In this document: positions 54,211-63,244 of the stretch, one piece after another
Numbering within the stretch: the first letter of the stretch is position 1
Layout: each line of letters opens with the position of its first letter
Source of the DNA: Bordetella pertussis 18323
GTDB lineage: Bacteria > Pseudomonadota > Gammaproteobacteria > Burkholderiales > Burkholderiaceae_B
DNA length: 64,000 nucleotides
Direction: 5' to 3'
Assembly: GCF_000306945.1 (NCBI RefSeq)
Contig: NC_018518.1
Coordinates: 2,976,001-3,040,000 of the forward strand
Position numbers and translations under genes: made by a program
Notes under the pieces: model-generated
Seen by the model: the letters and a program-made list of their open reading frames with translations, nothing else
Told to the model about the DNA's origin: nothing
Databases searched by the model: none

Positions 54211-57162
54211 TCATATCTTGAACACCTTCATCACCTCATCGCCGAGATGATTGATGACTTTCACAGCAAACCTTCCGTTGCTCGGCTTCGGGAACGGGCG
54301 CGAGGTGTCGGAGTTAAGCGTTGCCCAAGCGTCGGGGTCGATTTCGGCCTTGAGGGTGATCTTCAGTGCCTTGTATGGGTCATTCGCACCGAGGAAGTAG
54401 GCATGGCGGACGAAGAAGGACTCTTCGTTGTAGTCGGTGTCCAGGAACCAGCAGGCGATGCCGTCCGCGCCATCGCTGCGAACTTCGCCGGTGCTAGGGT
54501 GGAACACATCCACACCGTTGATCTTAACCACCAGTTGCCCATCGGCAGGCACGTCTATGACGTCGCGCTTGCCGTCGTATCGGCGGATGCTACGGCCCTG
54601 TGTGTCCAGCACATCCACGTCCGGCTCGCCGAAGATCACGAACAGGTTGCCCTTGCCGGTGTTCTTCAGATCTTCGGCCATATGCAGGTCGGCGTTCATG
54701 CGCGCTTTGAGCACGTTGATGCGACCCAGCTTGCTGAACTCGCTGGCCGGTGCGTCGTAGTTGAAGGCGCAGGCGATGAGCACGTCGAAATTGGCATCAC
54801 CTGCCTCGCGGGCTGCATCGACCAAATCTGCGCGGGTAACTGTGCCGAATTCCGGTCCGACCAAGATACCGGCACGCTTCACCTGTCCGTTTTCCAGATA
54901 GCGCCCTTCGGCGCAGATCAAGTCGCCCGGCCACGGCTCCAGTGAGGTGAATTCGATCTTGTCAGCCTTGTGCGCCTGCTGCACGCCTGCGGTGCGCAGG
55001 TTGGCCAGGATCAGGCTGGCGAAGTCCTGGCCGTACTCCGCTTGAGTCTCGGCCACGTGGTCGATCAGGTTATCTTCCTCGTCCACGCCCAACACGCGAT
55101 GCGGCGACAGCGATTCCACAGTAAAGGGGCCGGCCACGCGCACGCGCTTCTTGTCCTCGTAGGGTTTGTCGTAGAGGTACTCGAACTCGGCCTTGGCAGC
55201 GATGGAGGCGTCGATCTCCTTCTGGCGGACGATGCGTTGCTGCCACCAGTCGGTGTGCAGCTTTTTAGCTTTCTCGCTCCACTTTGCATCGGCCTCACGC
55301 GGAATCTCCCATTCCTGCCACTGCTTACCAAGAGTCTTGTTCAGCGCTTCACGCAACGGCTCCAGCACGGTCTGGGCTTTGTCCCAGATGACGTCGATCT
55401 CGGCATTGTTGGCGATGGACTTGAGGGTGATGTGCGGCACGCGCTCATAAACGAAGCCATGGGCGATGTTGTCGTAAGTGGATTGGCTGGACGGCGCACT
55501 GCGGGTGACTTCGGCTTCCTTCAACTGACCTTCGCGAGAATCGGCGAGCAGGTAGAACGGATAGCGTGCGCCCATGATGCGGGCGCGGGCCAGCGCCAGC
55601 GCGACGCGGCTGGTGTCGATGGTGATCCAGCGGCGACCCCATTGTTCGGCGACGTAAGCGGTAGTGCCAGAGCCGCAGGTGGGGTCGAGAACCAAGTCAC
55701 CGGGGTCGGTGGTCATCAAGAAGCAGCGTTGAACAACCGAAATGCTGGTCTGGACGACATAAATCTTCTCGCCACCAAATTGATTTTGACCAAGCGTGTC
55801 AGCCCAAATATCCGTCAATTCGTATGCCGGGTAATCATCCAAGTTTCTGATGTAGCCAAGATTGTCCCCGGAACTTGCCTCCACTCGGTTGCTTTTTAGA
55901 AGACGATCAAAGCCAAGCTCATTCGTCTTCCAGCGAACGGTTTGCGACGGCTTATAAACACGGCCTTGGTATTTCACTCCAAACCAAGAGGCTGCTCCCT
56001 CACCCTTTTCTCTACCAACGCTCTGGCTAGTTAAGTTGTCTCGGAAGTAAATCTTTGATCCGACAGGCAATGATGAAGGGCTTTCAATTTCATCCTTAGT
56101 TAACTGGCGGCGTGAAAGGTCTGGAAGTTCGACGCTTTTATAGCCGGTCCCCCCCTTCTGCCCTGGTGCCTTCTTGAGCAAAAACTTTCGATATTTGACC
56201 GCTTTCTTGTTTCTTGCATACCAAAGAAGCGTATCGAATGTCGGCCCAATAAAATCACCCGTGGAGCTTGATGTTTTTGCAAAAACAATCGTACTCACGC
56301 AGTTGTCGTCACCGAACACTTCGTCCAGCAATGCCCGCACGCGATGCACATTCTCATCGCCAATCTGCACAAAAATCGAACCACTTTCCGTCAACAAATC
56401 CCGCGCCACCATCAACCTGTCACGCAGATAAGTCAGGTACGAATGAATCCCGTCGCGCCACGTATCGCGAAACGCCTTCACCTGCTCCGGCTCGCGGGTG
56501 ATGTGGCCGGCGTTGCCGTCCTTCACGTCGCGGCTGGTGGTTGACCACTGGAAATTGCTGTTGAATTTGATGCCGTAGGGCGGATCGAAATAGATGCATT
56601 GCACCTTGCCGCGCAGCCCCTCGCGCTCGGCCAGAGAGGCCATCACCTGCAAGCTGTCGCCCAGGATCATCCGGTTCTGCCAGTGGCCTTCGTGCTGGTA
56701 GAACTCTGTGCGATCCGCGCCTTCGGGCAGGCCGTTGAAGTCACCGAACAAATCGAGCAAGTCCTGTTGCGGCGCGGTGGCTTCGCGCCGTTCTTCGGTC
56801 TGGCGGCGCAGATCGTCGATCAGCACCTTGGGCTTGACCTTCTCCTGGATGTACAGCGGCGGCGCATTGACGACCAGATCTGACCAATCCTGCTGATCCT
56901 TACCGCGCCAAATTAGCTGCGGGTCGAGGTCGCGATTCAGCCGCTGCTGGAATTCCGGGGATGCCTTGCCCGCGTCGTGCAGGGCGCACAGTTCCTCCAG
57001 CCATTGCCGATTAGCGCGCGGGTACGCCACCTTCACCGGCGCTTGCTCATGGTGTTGCATCACCGACTGATGCTCCACCGTCGGGATGTTCTTGCGCTTG
57101 GCTTCGGTATGCGTGATCTGCTCGATGCTCTTGCCGGGCTTCTGGGTTTTCTTGGTTGCCAT
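54211..57162 (-). CDS. mod: Type III restriction-modification methyltransferase subunit
   Basis: A 983-residue adenine-N6 methyltransferase of the beta class: catalytic DPPY at 193-196 (CIYFDPPYGIKF) precedes the SAM-binding DPTCGSGTTAYVAE. Target recognition would lie between them, in a stretch (about 55720-56300) visibly richer in A+T than the rest. ATG 57162 (MATKKTQKPGK) is supported by AAGGA 8 nt upstream; 1 base separates it from the res stop. The frame is open throughout, so methylation may persist although the restriction subunit is broken. No repeat tract of the phase-variable Mod kind is seen. Confidence 0.92.
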   Translation of the reverse strand: MATKKTQKPGKSIEQITHTEAKRKNIPTVEHQSVMQHHEQAPVKVAYPRANRQWLEELCALHDAGKASPEFQQRLNRDLDPQLIWRGKDQQDWSDLVVNAPPLYIQEKVKPKVLIDDLRRQTEERREATAPQQDLLDLFGDFNGLPEGADRTEFYQHEGHWQNRMILGDSLQVMASLAEREGLRGKVQCIYFDPPYGIKFNSNFQWSTTSRDVKDGNAGHITREPEQVKAFRDTWRDGIHSYLTYLRDRLMVARDLLTESGSIFVQIGDENVHRVRALLDEVFGDDNCVSTIVFAKTSSSTGDFIGPTFDTLLWYARNKKAVKYRKFLLKKAPGQKGGTGYKSVELPDLSRRQLTKDEIESPSSLPVGSKIYFRDNLTSQSVGREKGEGAASWFGVKYQGRVYKPSQTVRWKTNELGFDRLLKSNRVEASSGDNLGYIRNLDDYPAYELTDIWADTLGQNQFGGEKIYVVQTSISVVQRCFLMTTDPGDLVLDPTCGSGTTAYVAEQWGRRWITIDTSRVALALARARIMGARYPFYLLADSREGQLKEAEVTRSAPSSQSTYDNIAHGFVYERVPHITLKSIANNAEIDVIWDKAQTVLEPLREALNKTLGKQWQEWEIPREADAKWSEKAKKLHTDWWQQRIVRQKEIDASIAAKAEFEYLYDKPYEDKKRVRVAGPFTVESLSPHRVLGVDEEDNLIDHVAETQAEYGQDFASLILANLRTAGVQQAHKADKIEFTSLEPWPGDLICAEGRYLENGQVKRAGILVGPEFGTVTRADLVDAAREAGDANFDVLIACAFNYDAPASEFSKLGRINVLKARMNADLHMAEDLKNTGKGNLFVIFGEPDVDVLDTQGRSIRRYDGKRDVIDVPADGQLVVKINGVDVFHPSTGEVRSDGADGIACWFLDTDYNEESFFVRHAYFLGANDPYKALKITLKAEIDPDAWATLNSDTSRPFPKPSNGRFAVKVINHLGDEVMKVFKI

Positions 57163-57163
57163 C

Positions 57164-60100
57164 TCAGTTTTCCTTGTTTCCCGGCGCGGGCACAGCCGCT
57201 TCAATCATTTGGTTGAACTTCGCTTCGACCTCTTTGGCAAAGTCATCCTGCATTTCGTACACATCGCCGAACTCGGCGAAGGCCCAACGGCCGTGTGTGC
57301 CGAGGTGGTTCACGCCGGGAATCCAATAGGTGTCCATGGTGGACTTCTTCTCCTTCGCATCCTCGCGCCGGTAGCCCTTGATCTCGACGATCAAGTTCAA
57401 CGGGTCGTTATTGCCGCCACCGTCGCCCACTTGCACGATGAAGTCCGGGATGTAGATGCGGTTGGCCGAGCCGAAGCGGTAGGGCACTTCCAGTCCAAGG
57501 TTGTGGTTCTTGGTGTAGGCCAGCACCTTGGGATGCGACTCGGCGACTCGGCGACTCGGCAGAATTCGGCTTCCCAGCCGCTGTCGAGGATCACCCAGTT
57601 GACTTGGTTCTTCGGCTGGTTCTCCACCCCGAGGGTCTCCCAGCGTTCGCTGCCCGGGCGGGAGGTGTTGAAGCGCACATGCGCAGTGCTGCCGGTCGGG
57701 TTGAACGGGTCGAGGATGGCCTTGACCTGCCGGCCCTTCTCCAGTTCCTTTGCGGTAATGCCCTTGGTGATGCGCTGGCAGGCCGTGTCCGCCAGTTCGC
57801 GGTACATCAACTGCGCCGGATAGGTGCCGCCTTTGCATTCCAGGCACTCATCCAGCCACTGGCGCACGATGCGCTTGAGCTGCCCGAACAAGGCAATTGG
57901 GGCGTCCTGGCCTTGATCGCGCCAGTGCTGGAACAGCAGGTGCTTGGTTAGCTCCATCAACAGGGTGGACTGGCGCACATCCCCCAGGTGCTTGATGTCC
58001 AGTTCCACCGCTTCGCCAATGATGCCGGCGTTGTGAGTCTTTGTCGCACCAACCATGTCCGGCGTCAGAGTGAGGTGGTGGTCGTTGTTGAACTCGGCTT
58101 CGAGTTGTTCTTCTGGCAGTTCGACGCGATAGCCCTGCACGCGCGGGAACAGGATTTCCAGAGGGTCGCGTTCCGGGCGCAATGCCTTGACCGTGACGGT
58201 TTCGCGGGGCTTGGGCGGCGTGACGACAACCGGCTTGGCTGTGAAGTCGAAGGGGATGCCAAATACGTCGGCATACTCCACGTCGAAGAGGCCTTGCTCG
58301 TTCAATTCATAGGACTGGCGGCGCAGGGCACGGCCAATCACCTGTTCACACAGCAACTGGGTGCCGAACGCACGAACACCAAGGATGTGAGTCACCGTAT
58401 TGGCATCCCAACCTTCCGTGAGCATGGACACCGACACCACGCAGCGGATTTGCTCGCCCAAGCGGCCCTGCTTGCCAACGGTGTTCATCACCTCGCGCAG
58501 CAGTTCGCTGTCACTCAGATTCTCAGCCTGGCGGCGATCGCCGGTGCGCTCGATAATCTCGCGCTTGAAGCGTCCAATCTCATCAGCGGCCATACCCCGG
58601 AAGTTATCGTCCAGCGCCTCGCCAGATTCTAGTTGCTCACTGTCGATCAGCAAGGTGTTCGGGCGCGCCAGCGGCTCGCCATGCTCGTCGAAGTTGCGGA
58701 ACAGTTCCAGCCGCCCCGGCACGCGCATGATGGAACCGTCGTCGTTGGTGCGCTCGAAACCGGATATGTAATCGAACACCAGTTTGGAAGTGGCGGTGTT
58801 GTTGCACACCACGATGAAGCACGGTGGCACGTTGATGCCGGCCTGTTTCCAAGCTTCGTAGGTTTTGCGGTAGTGGCCGTACAGGGCTTCCAACGCGGTC
58901 TGCAATTCCACCGGGATGGCCAGCGGATCGAGCTGGGCGTTCTTGCCCCGCCCCTTCTTCGGCATCTTTTTGCCGATGTGCTTCCAGAGCTCGCGGTAGA
59001 TGGGCATTTCCGCGCCGGGGATGTTGTCGGCCACCGGCACGCGCGGCAATTTGACGATGCCGCATTCGATGGCGTCCATCAGCGAGAAGTCGCTCATCGT
59101 CCAGGGAAACAGCGTACCTTCCACGTAGCCAGAACCGGCCAGGAAGAACGGCGTGGCCGACAGGTCGATCACCTGTTGCAAACCCAGCTTGCGGTTGACT
59201 GCCTCCAGACCGGAAATCCACAGGCGCGCGGCTTCGTTCTCGTCCTTGACGTGTTCCTTGGCCGCCTTGAGGTCATCGCCGGTCAGGGGGTTACCTTTGT
59301 CGTCGATGAAGTCGTCGTCGGAAGCGGGCTTCTCTCGATAGCAATGGTGCGCCTCGTCGTTGATGGCGAGAATGTTCTTCAGCCCCATCAATTCCGGCAT
59401 GACCCGCTGGAGCATCTGGCCCTCGGTTTCCAGCGTGTCCAGCTCGCTGCCAGTACGGCCTTGCAGCAAGCGACGGCCGCCCTTGGACAACTCCATGCGC
59501 TCGCGCAGTTTGAAGGCGTGGTAGTTGGTGATGACGATCTTGGCCTTGTCCATATCCGCCAACATGTCGCGGGGCACGATCTCTCGGCTGGCGTAGTAGC
59601 TGTCCGCATCATTGGGCAGCAGCACGCGCAGACGATCCTTGATGGTCAGGCCAGGGGCGACCAGCAGGAAGCCTCGGGTGAATCTCTTGCTCTGCGGATG
59701 GCGCACGGCGTTGACCGTCTGCCAAGCGATGAGCATGGCCATGACCGTGGTCTTGCCTGCCCCGGTGGCCAGTTTCAGCGCCAAGCGCAGCAGGCCAGGG
59801 TTGGCATCGTTGCTGGCTTTATCCAGATGATCGAGGAAGCGCTCGCCGTTCTTGCCAAGCTGCGGGGCGACCTCGGTCAACCAGATGGCGGTCTCGGCCG
59901 CTTCGACCTGGCAGAAGAACGGACGCACACCAGCGAACTTGTGGTTGCGCCAATGTTCCAGTAGACGGGCTGTTTCAGGGGTGACGCGCCACTGCGACGG
60001 GGGTAGCTTACGCCAGGCATCCACTTCCTGCCGGACAGCATTGATGATGGCGGTGTGGTCATAAGCCTGCTGAGCAGTGGACAGGCCCTTGCCTTCATCA

Positions 60101-60291
60101 AACAACAGACCCGCCTGCTCGTGTTCACCTTTCTTCTTGCGCGGTTTGGGAATCGGTGTGATGAAGTCGGCGCGGCGGCGGCTGGAGACGATTTCCTGGG
60201 TCGGCTGACCGCTGGTGTCTAGCTCCCAATGCCGGGCCGGATACTCATACGGCGAATTCAGAATGGGTTGGGCGAAGAACTGATCACTCAC
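57164..60291 (-). pseudogene. res: Type III restriction subunit (Res), frameshifted by an 8-bp repeat
   Basis: About 1,040 residues if in frame. The superfamily-2 motor is complete: Walker A ATGAGKTT at about 175-182, DEAH in LAINDEAHHCY and motif VI region QVIGRALRR. The C-terminal nuclease core (IYIPDFIVQVG ... LIVEIKG, a PD-ExK pattern) is in another frame. Between them GACTCGGC is present three times (57538-57561, plus strand); two copies would restore the frame (ESHPKVLAY). GTG 60291 has AGGGGA upstream and overlaps the stop of the preceding small frame. As given, the product keeps the motor but lacks the nuclease. Confidence 0.9.
57538..57561. repeat. Three tandem copies of GACTCGGC in res
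   Basis: Units at 57538-57545, 57546-57553 and 57554-57561. The total frame of res is off by 8 bases (2 modulo 3), so one unit is the extra one. Slippage between two and three units would switch the nuclease domain. Confidence 0.9.
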
Positions 60292-60431
60292 TTTTTTGGT
60301 CCCCTGATATCTAGATTTTTTCGAGGAGATTCAGAGCTTGAGGCAGCGATCCTCACCCGCGCTCCTGGCCGTATGGTTTGCTTGAAGTCGTCACCCAGCA
60401 AGCGGCTGATGTTGCCGATCAATTCCATCAT
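60288..60431 (-). pseudogene. 47-codon remnant of a PLD/SNF2-type helicase N-terminus
   Basis: ATG 60431 (AGAGG upstream, overlapping the Fic stop) opens MMELIGNISRLLGDDFKQ, then TIRPGARVRIAAS, and ends with TGA 60290-60288, overlapping the res GTG (GTGA). The first 33 residues resemble the start of large helicases with an N-terminal phospholipase-D-like domain; the remainder is unrelated. A deletion probably removed most of that gene. The remnant may still serve to couple translation of fic and res. Confidence 0.55.
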
Positions 60432-60438
60432 GATCCTC

Positions 60439-61485
60439 TTACCCTTGTTTGATCCATTTCGCCCCTCTTCCTTTGCCTGTTGACTCTATCAACCCCTCTG
60501 ATTTCATCGCCCGCAGCACCAGTCGCACCATATCTCGGCTCACCCCCGGGCAGGCTTCTTCGATTTCGGAAATCGAAAACGGCAGGCTGCGCCCTAAGAC
60601 TTCCGCGCGCACGCGGTCCCCTTTGCTGCCGCGGCCACGCTCGATGGTGCCGACACGCTCCTCGAACTCACGGTAGGCTCGCAGCAAGGCACCCCAGAAG
60701 TAATCAAGCCAGGGCTTGACGTCGTGTTGCCCCTGATACCAGCCCTGAGAGCTGGCTTCCAGCGTCTCGTAATAGCTTTCTTTGGTTTCCTCGAAGATGC
60801 GTTCCAGACTGATGTAGCGGCCCACTGCGTAATCGAAGTGGTAAAGCAGCAGCAGGGTCAGCAAGCGGGACATGCGCCCGTTGCCATCCGGGAAGGGGTG
60901 GATGCACAGCAAGTCGAGCATCGCCAGCGGCACCAGTACCAACGGGTCGGCCAGGTGCTGGTCCAGCGCGGTGGCGTAGCGCCCTGTCAGATCAGCCATG
61001 GCCATCGGCGTGAGATGCGAAGCCACCGGCTGGAAGCGCAGACGCGAAGTGCCATCCGGGTGACGTTCGATGATGTCGTTATTGGTAGCCTTCCAGCGCC
61101 CGCCCGCCTGCGGCATATAGCGGTACAGCAGGGTGTGCAGTTGCAGCACTACGCCCTCGCTGAAGGGCATGTGCGCGGCCGATTCGTGGATCAGCGCCAG
61201 GGCGTCACGGTAGCCGGCGATCTCCTGTTCGGAGCGGCTCTTTGGTGTTGCGTTGCGGATGACCAGAGACTTCAGCCGCGAAGGCGCTACGACAACACCT
61301 TCCAGCCGGTTGGACGACTCGGTGGACTCCACCACCGCGATCTGGCGCAGGCCCTTAAGGGCTTCGGGCGACTGTGCGGCGTAGAGTTGCTGCTTACCCT
61401 GGTACTCGCCCAGTGTGCGCAACGTGGCGACCTGAGTGCCATCGAAGCAAAGCGCGGCAAGGTACTCGGGTGTGAGCGAGTGCAT
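60439..61485 (-). CDS. Fic family protein (probable AMP transferase)
   Basis: A 348-residue Fic protein. The catalytic motif is HPFPDGNGR, and the N-terminal inhibitory helix motif S/T-x-x-x-E-G/N is present as ESSNRLEG, making this a class II, self-inhibited type. A C-terminal winged-helix segment follows (FSISEIEEACPGVSRDMVRLVLRAMKSEGLIE), so it may bind DNA, for example its own promoter. It is the first gene of the island's operon. No strong ribosome site precedes ATG 61485. Targets are unknown. Confidence 0.9.
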   Translation of the reverse strand: MHSLTPEYLAALCFDGTQVATLRTLGEYQGKQQLYAAQSPEALKGLRQIAVVESTESSNRLEGVVVAPSRLKSLVIRNATPKSRSEQEIAGYRDALALIHESAAHMPFSEGVVLQLHTLLYRYMPQAGGRWKATNNDIIERHPDGTSRLRFQPVASHLTPMAMADLTGRYATALDQHLADPLVLVPLAMLDLLCIHPFPDGNGRMSRLLTLLLLYHFDYAVGRYISLERIFEETKESYYETLEASSQGWYQGQHDVKPWLDYFWGALLRAYREFEERVGTIERGRGSKGDRVRAEVLGRSLPFSISEIEEACPGVSRDMVRLVLRAMKSEGLIESTGKGRGAKWIKQG

Positions 61486-61508
61486 GAAAATGTAAGCCCA
61501 GGCTGTGT

Positions 61509-61709
61509 AAATGGGGTAATCATAGCCTTTAAATGGGGCATTGTCTCTAGAAATACCTCATTAGCAGTGTTTGACTACCCCATTTCCTGGACATTGGACC
61601 GGTCGCGAGGAGTTGGCATGGCTGATCAGGGAGGAAATGGGCGACATGAATCCAAAAAACGGGGCAATAAATCAAAATTGCCCTATTTATTTCATTGCCT
61701 ACCCCATTC
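61509..61709. promoter_or_regulatory. Repeated TACCCCATT motif upstream of fic
   Basis: The decamer AAATGGGGTA (61509-61518) recurs as its exact inverse, TACCCCATTT (61576-61585). Variants are AAATGGGGCA (61531-61540) and TACCCCATTC (61700-61709). All lie in the AT-rich 341-bp gap 61486-61826 between fic and the integrase, where no gene is supported. They may be operators for the winged helix of Fic or another regulator. Confidence 0.5.
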
Positions 61710-61755
61710 CCGCGCCCATCCTTCTGCAAAGGAAAGGGAACGGCACTCAAGGGAC

Positions 61756-61787
61756 AACGGCCCTATCCTGAAAAGGATAAGGCCGTT
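61756..61787 (-). terminator. Hairpin after the integrase gene
   Basis: AACGGCC and GGCCGTT, with TATCC/GGATA inside, form a stem-loop 40 bp after the integrase stop. There is no clear T run, so it may be a weak terminator. Confidence 0.45.
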
Positions 61788-61826
61788 CTACCCACTTCGC
61801 TGCTGCGATACCCGGCCAAATCGTCC

Positions 61827-63037
61827 CTATGCCGCACCACTGTCTTCCGCTGCCTTCAGATATTCCGCCCAATCCTGCAACAGCGTCCTTCTCTGATCCA
61901 ACAGCAGTGCCTTGTTGTACGTCGCCCGAACCTTGTTGCTTTCCACATGGGCAAGCTGCCGCTCAATCGCATCAGGCCGGTATCCGTTCTCATTGGCCCA
62001 GGTCGAAAAGGTCGTCCGCCAGCAATGCGGCGTTGTGCCCCTGCCCAGGTTCATGTCGCGCATGGCGTAGGTCAGCCGGTTCGGCGTAGTAAAGCCCTTG
62101 CCGCTCCGGTGTGGAAACAGATAGCGCCCGCCACCCGTGATGCACTGCAAATCCTTCAGCACGGCAATGGCCTGCGCCGACAACGGACTGACATGGTCGC
62201 GCCGCGCTTTCATCTTCGCCGCAGGCCGACGCCACAGTGCATCCTCAAAGTCGAACTCATCCCACTCGGCATCCGCCGCTTCCCCTGGGCGGCAGGCGGT
62301 CAGCGCAATCAGCCGCAGGCACAACGAGGTTTCCGGATAGCCCCGGTAGCTGCGCAACTCCTGATAGAACTTCTGGATTTGCTCTCGCGTCATTGCCGCC
62401 TTGCTCTCGCTGAACGGCACGCGCAGCAGCCCGCGAAGACTGGGAATAGGATTAGCCTCGACCAGCCCCCGCACCACCGCAAACTCGAAGATGGCCGACA
62501 GATCGCCTTTGACATGGATGGCCGCCCACGCACCGTGGGCCTTGCACTCTTCCAGCAGCGGACGAATCTGTTTGACCCCAATGTCGCTCATCGGCATCCC
62601 ATCGAACTTGGGCGACAGGTACTTCCTGATACGGGATTCTTTCGTCCGGTAGGAACTGAGTGCAAAGACTGGCTTGATCTCGGCCAGGTACGCCTGCGCC
62701 ACCTTGGCGAACGAGCTTTCCTTTGCGTGCTTGCGTTCCTCCAGCGCCTCCAGGTTGCGCTCCTTGACCTGCCGCCGCTCATGGGCAGGATGGATACCTT
62801 GCTTGAGCAAGGCACGCGCTTTCTCGCGGGCAGCGCGAGCCTCCGCAAGGCTTACTTGAGGAAAGCCGCCAATAGCAAAGAGGTTCTCCTTGCCTTGCAG
62901 GCGGTACTTCCACCGCCAGTGCTTGCCGCCGGTGGGCTTGACCGGCAGGAACAAGCCCCGCCGTCTGAAAGTTTCCAGTCTCGATCAGTCAGTTTGGCCG
63001 ACCTGATCTTGGCGTCAGTGAGTAGATTCTCGGGCAT
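61827..63037 (-). pseudogene. P4-type tyrosine integrase (DUF4102 N-terminus), frameshifted
   Basis: Site-specific recombinase of the island, 403 codons if repaired. The N-terminus MPENLLTDAKIRSAKLTDRDWKLSDGG is the DUF4102 arm-binding start. The rest, FLPVKPTGGKHWRWKYRL onwards with the catalytic R (ALTACRPGEAADAEWDEF), HCWRTTFSTW and the final Y region (NKVRATYNKALL), is in another frame. One G is missing near 62962-62966. The gene lies 192 bp from the attachment repeat in ychF, the usual position for such integrases. The island is therefore probably immobile by itself. Confidence 0.88.
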
Positions 63038-63228
63038 CGTTGGATTCCACTGCGGGGAAAAGTACCCCCACGGTTGAACACGAGTACCCCCAACGCTACC
63101 CCCGAATTTTCCAGACCTAGATGAACAATAGGAACGCTCAGTAGACCGTATTGTTTATGCAACCCATTGATTTACAACGGGCCAATCTGTCCACCAAGCG
63201 CTACTGAGCGTCACCGAGATCCAGCAAA

Positions 63229-63244
63229 AATCGTCAGACGTTGA
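63229..63244. repeat. Attachment site of the island, at the ychF stop codon
   Basis: AATCGTCAGACGTTGA covers the last codons and stop of ychF (TCAGACGTTGA on the plus strand encodes the C-terminal ...NV stop). It matches 48250-48265. Confidence 0.8.

Larger units (their letters stand above)
48250..63244. mobile_element. 15-kb genomic island integrated at the 3' end of ychF
   Basis: Bounded by 16-bp direct repeats, with a phage P4-type integrase gene (broken) next to the ychF end and a decayed ICE-type integrase near the other. Cargo: Fic protein, helicase remnant, Type III restriction-modification, AAA ATPase, DUF4276 protein and RelE/UvrD-like helicase, all on the minus strand. Parts of the island are clearly more AT-rich than the flanks (around 55.7-56.3 kb and 61.5-61.8 kb). 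An IS481 later inserted inside it. Confidence 0.8.

Noticed and set aside
53101..59964. Several plus-strand frames of 200-440 codons opposite the restriction-modification genes.
   Set aside because: They are antisense shadows of mod, res and the ATPase gene and show no start signals or domains.
63038..63228. A gene in the gap between the integrase and ychF.
   Set aside because: No frame with a start and protein-like content; it is the non-coding end of the island leading to the attachment repeat.
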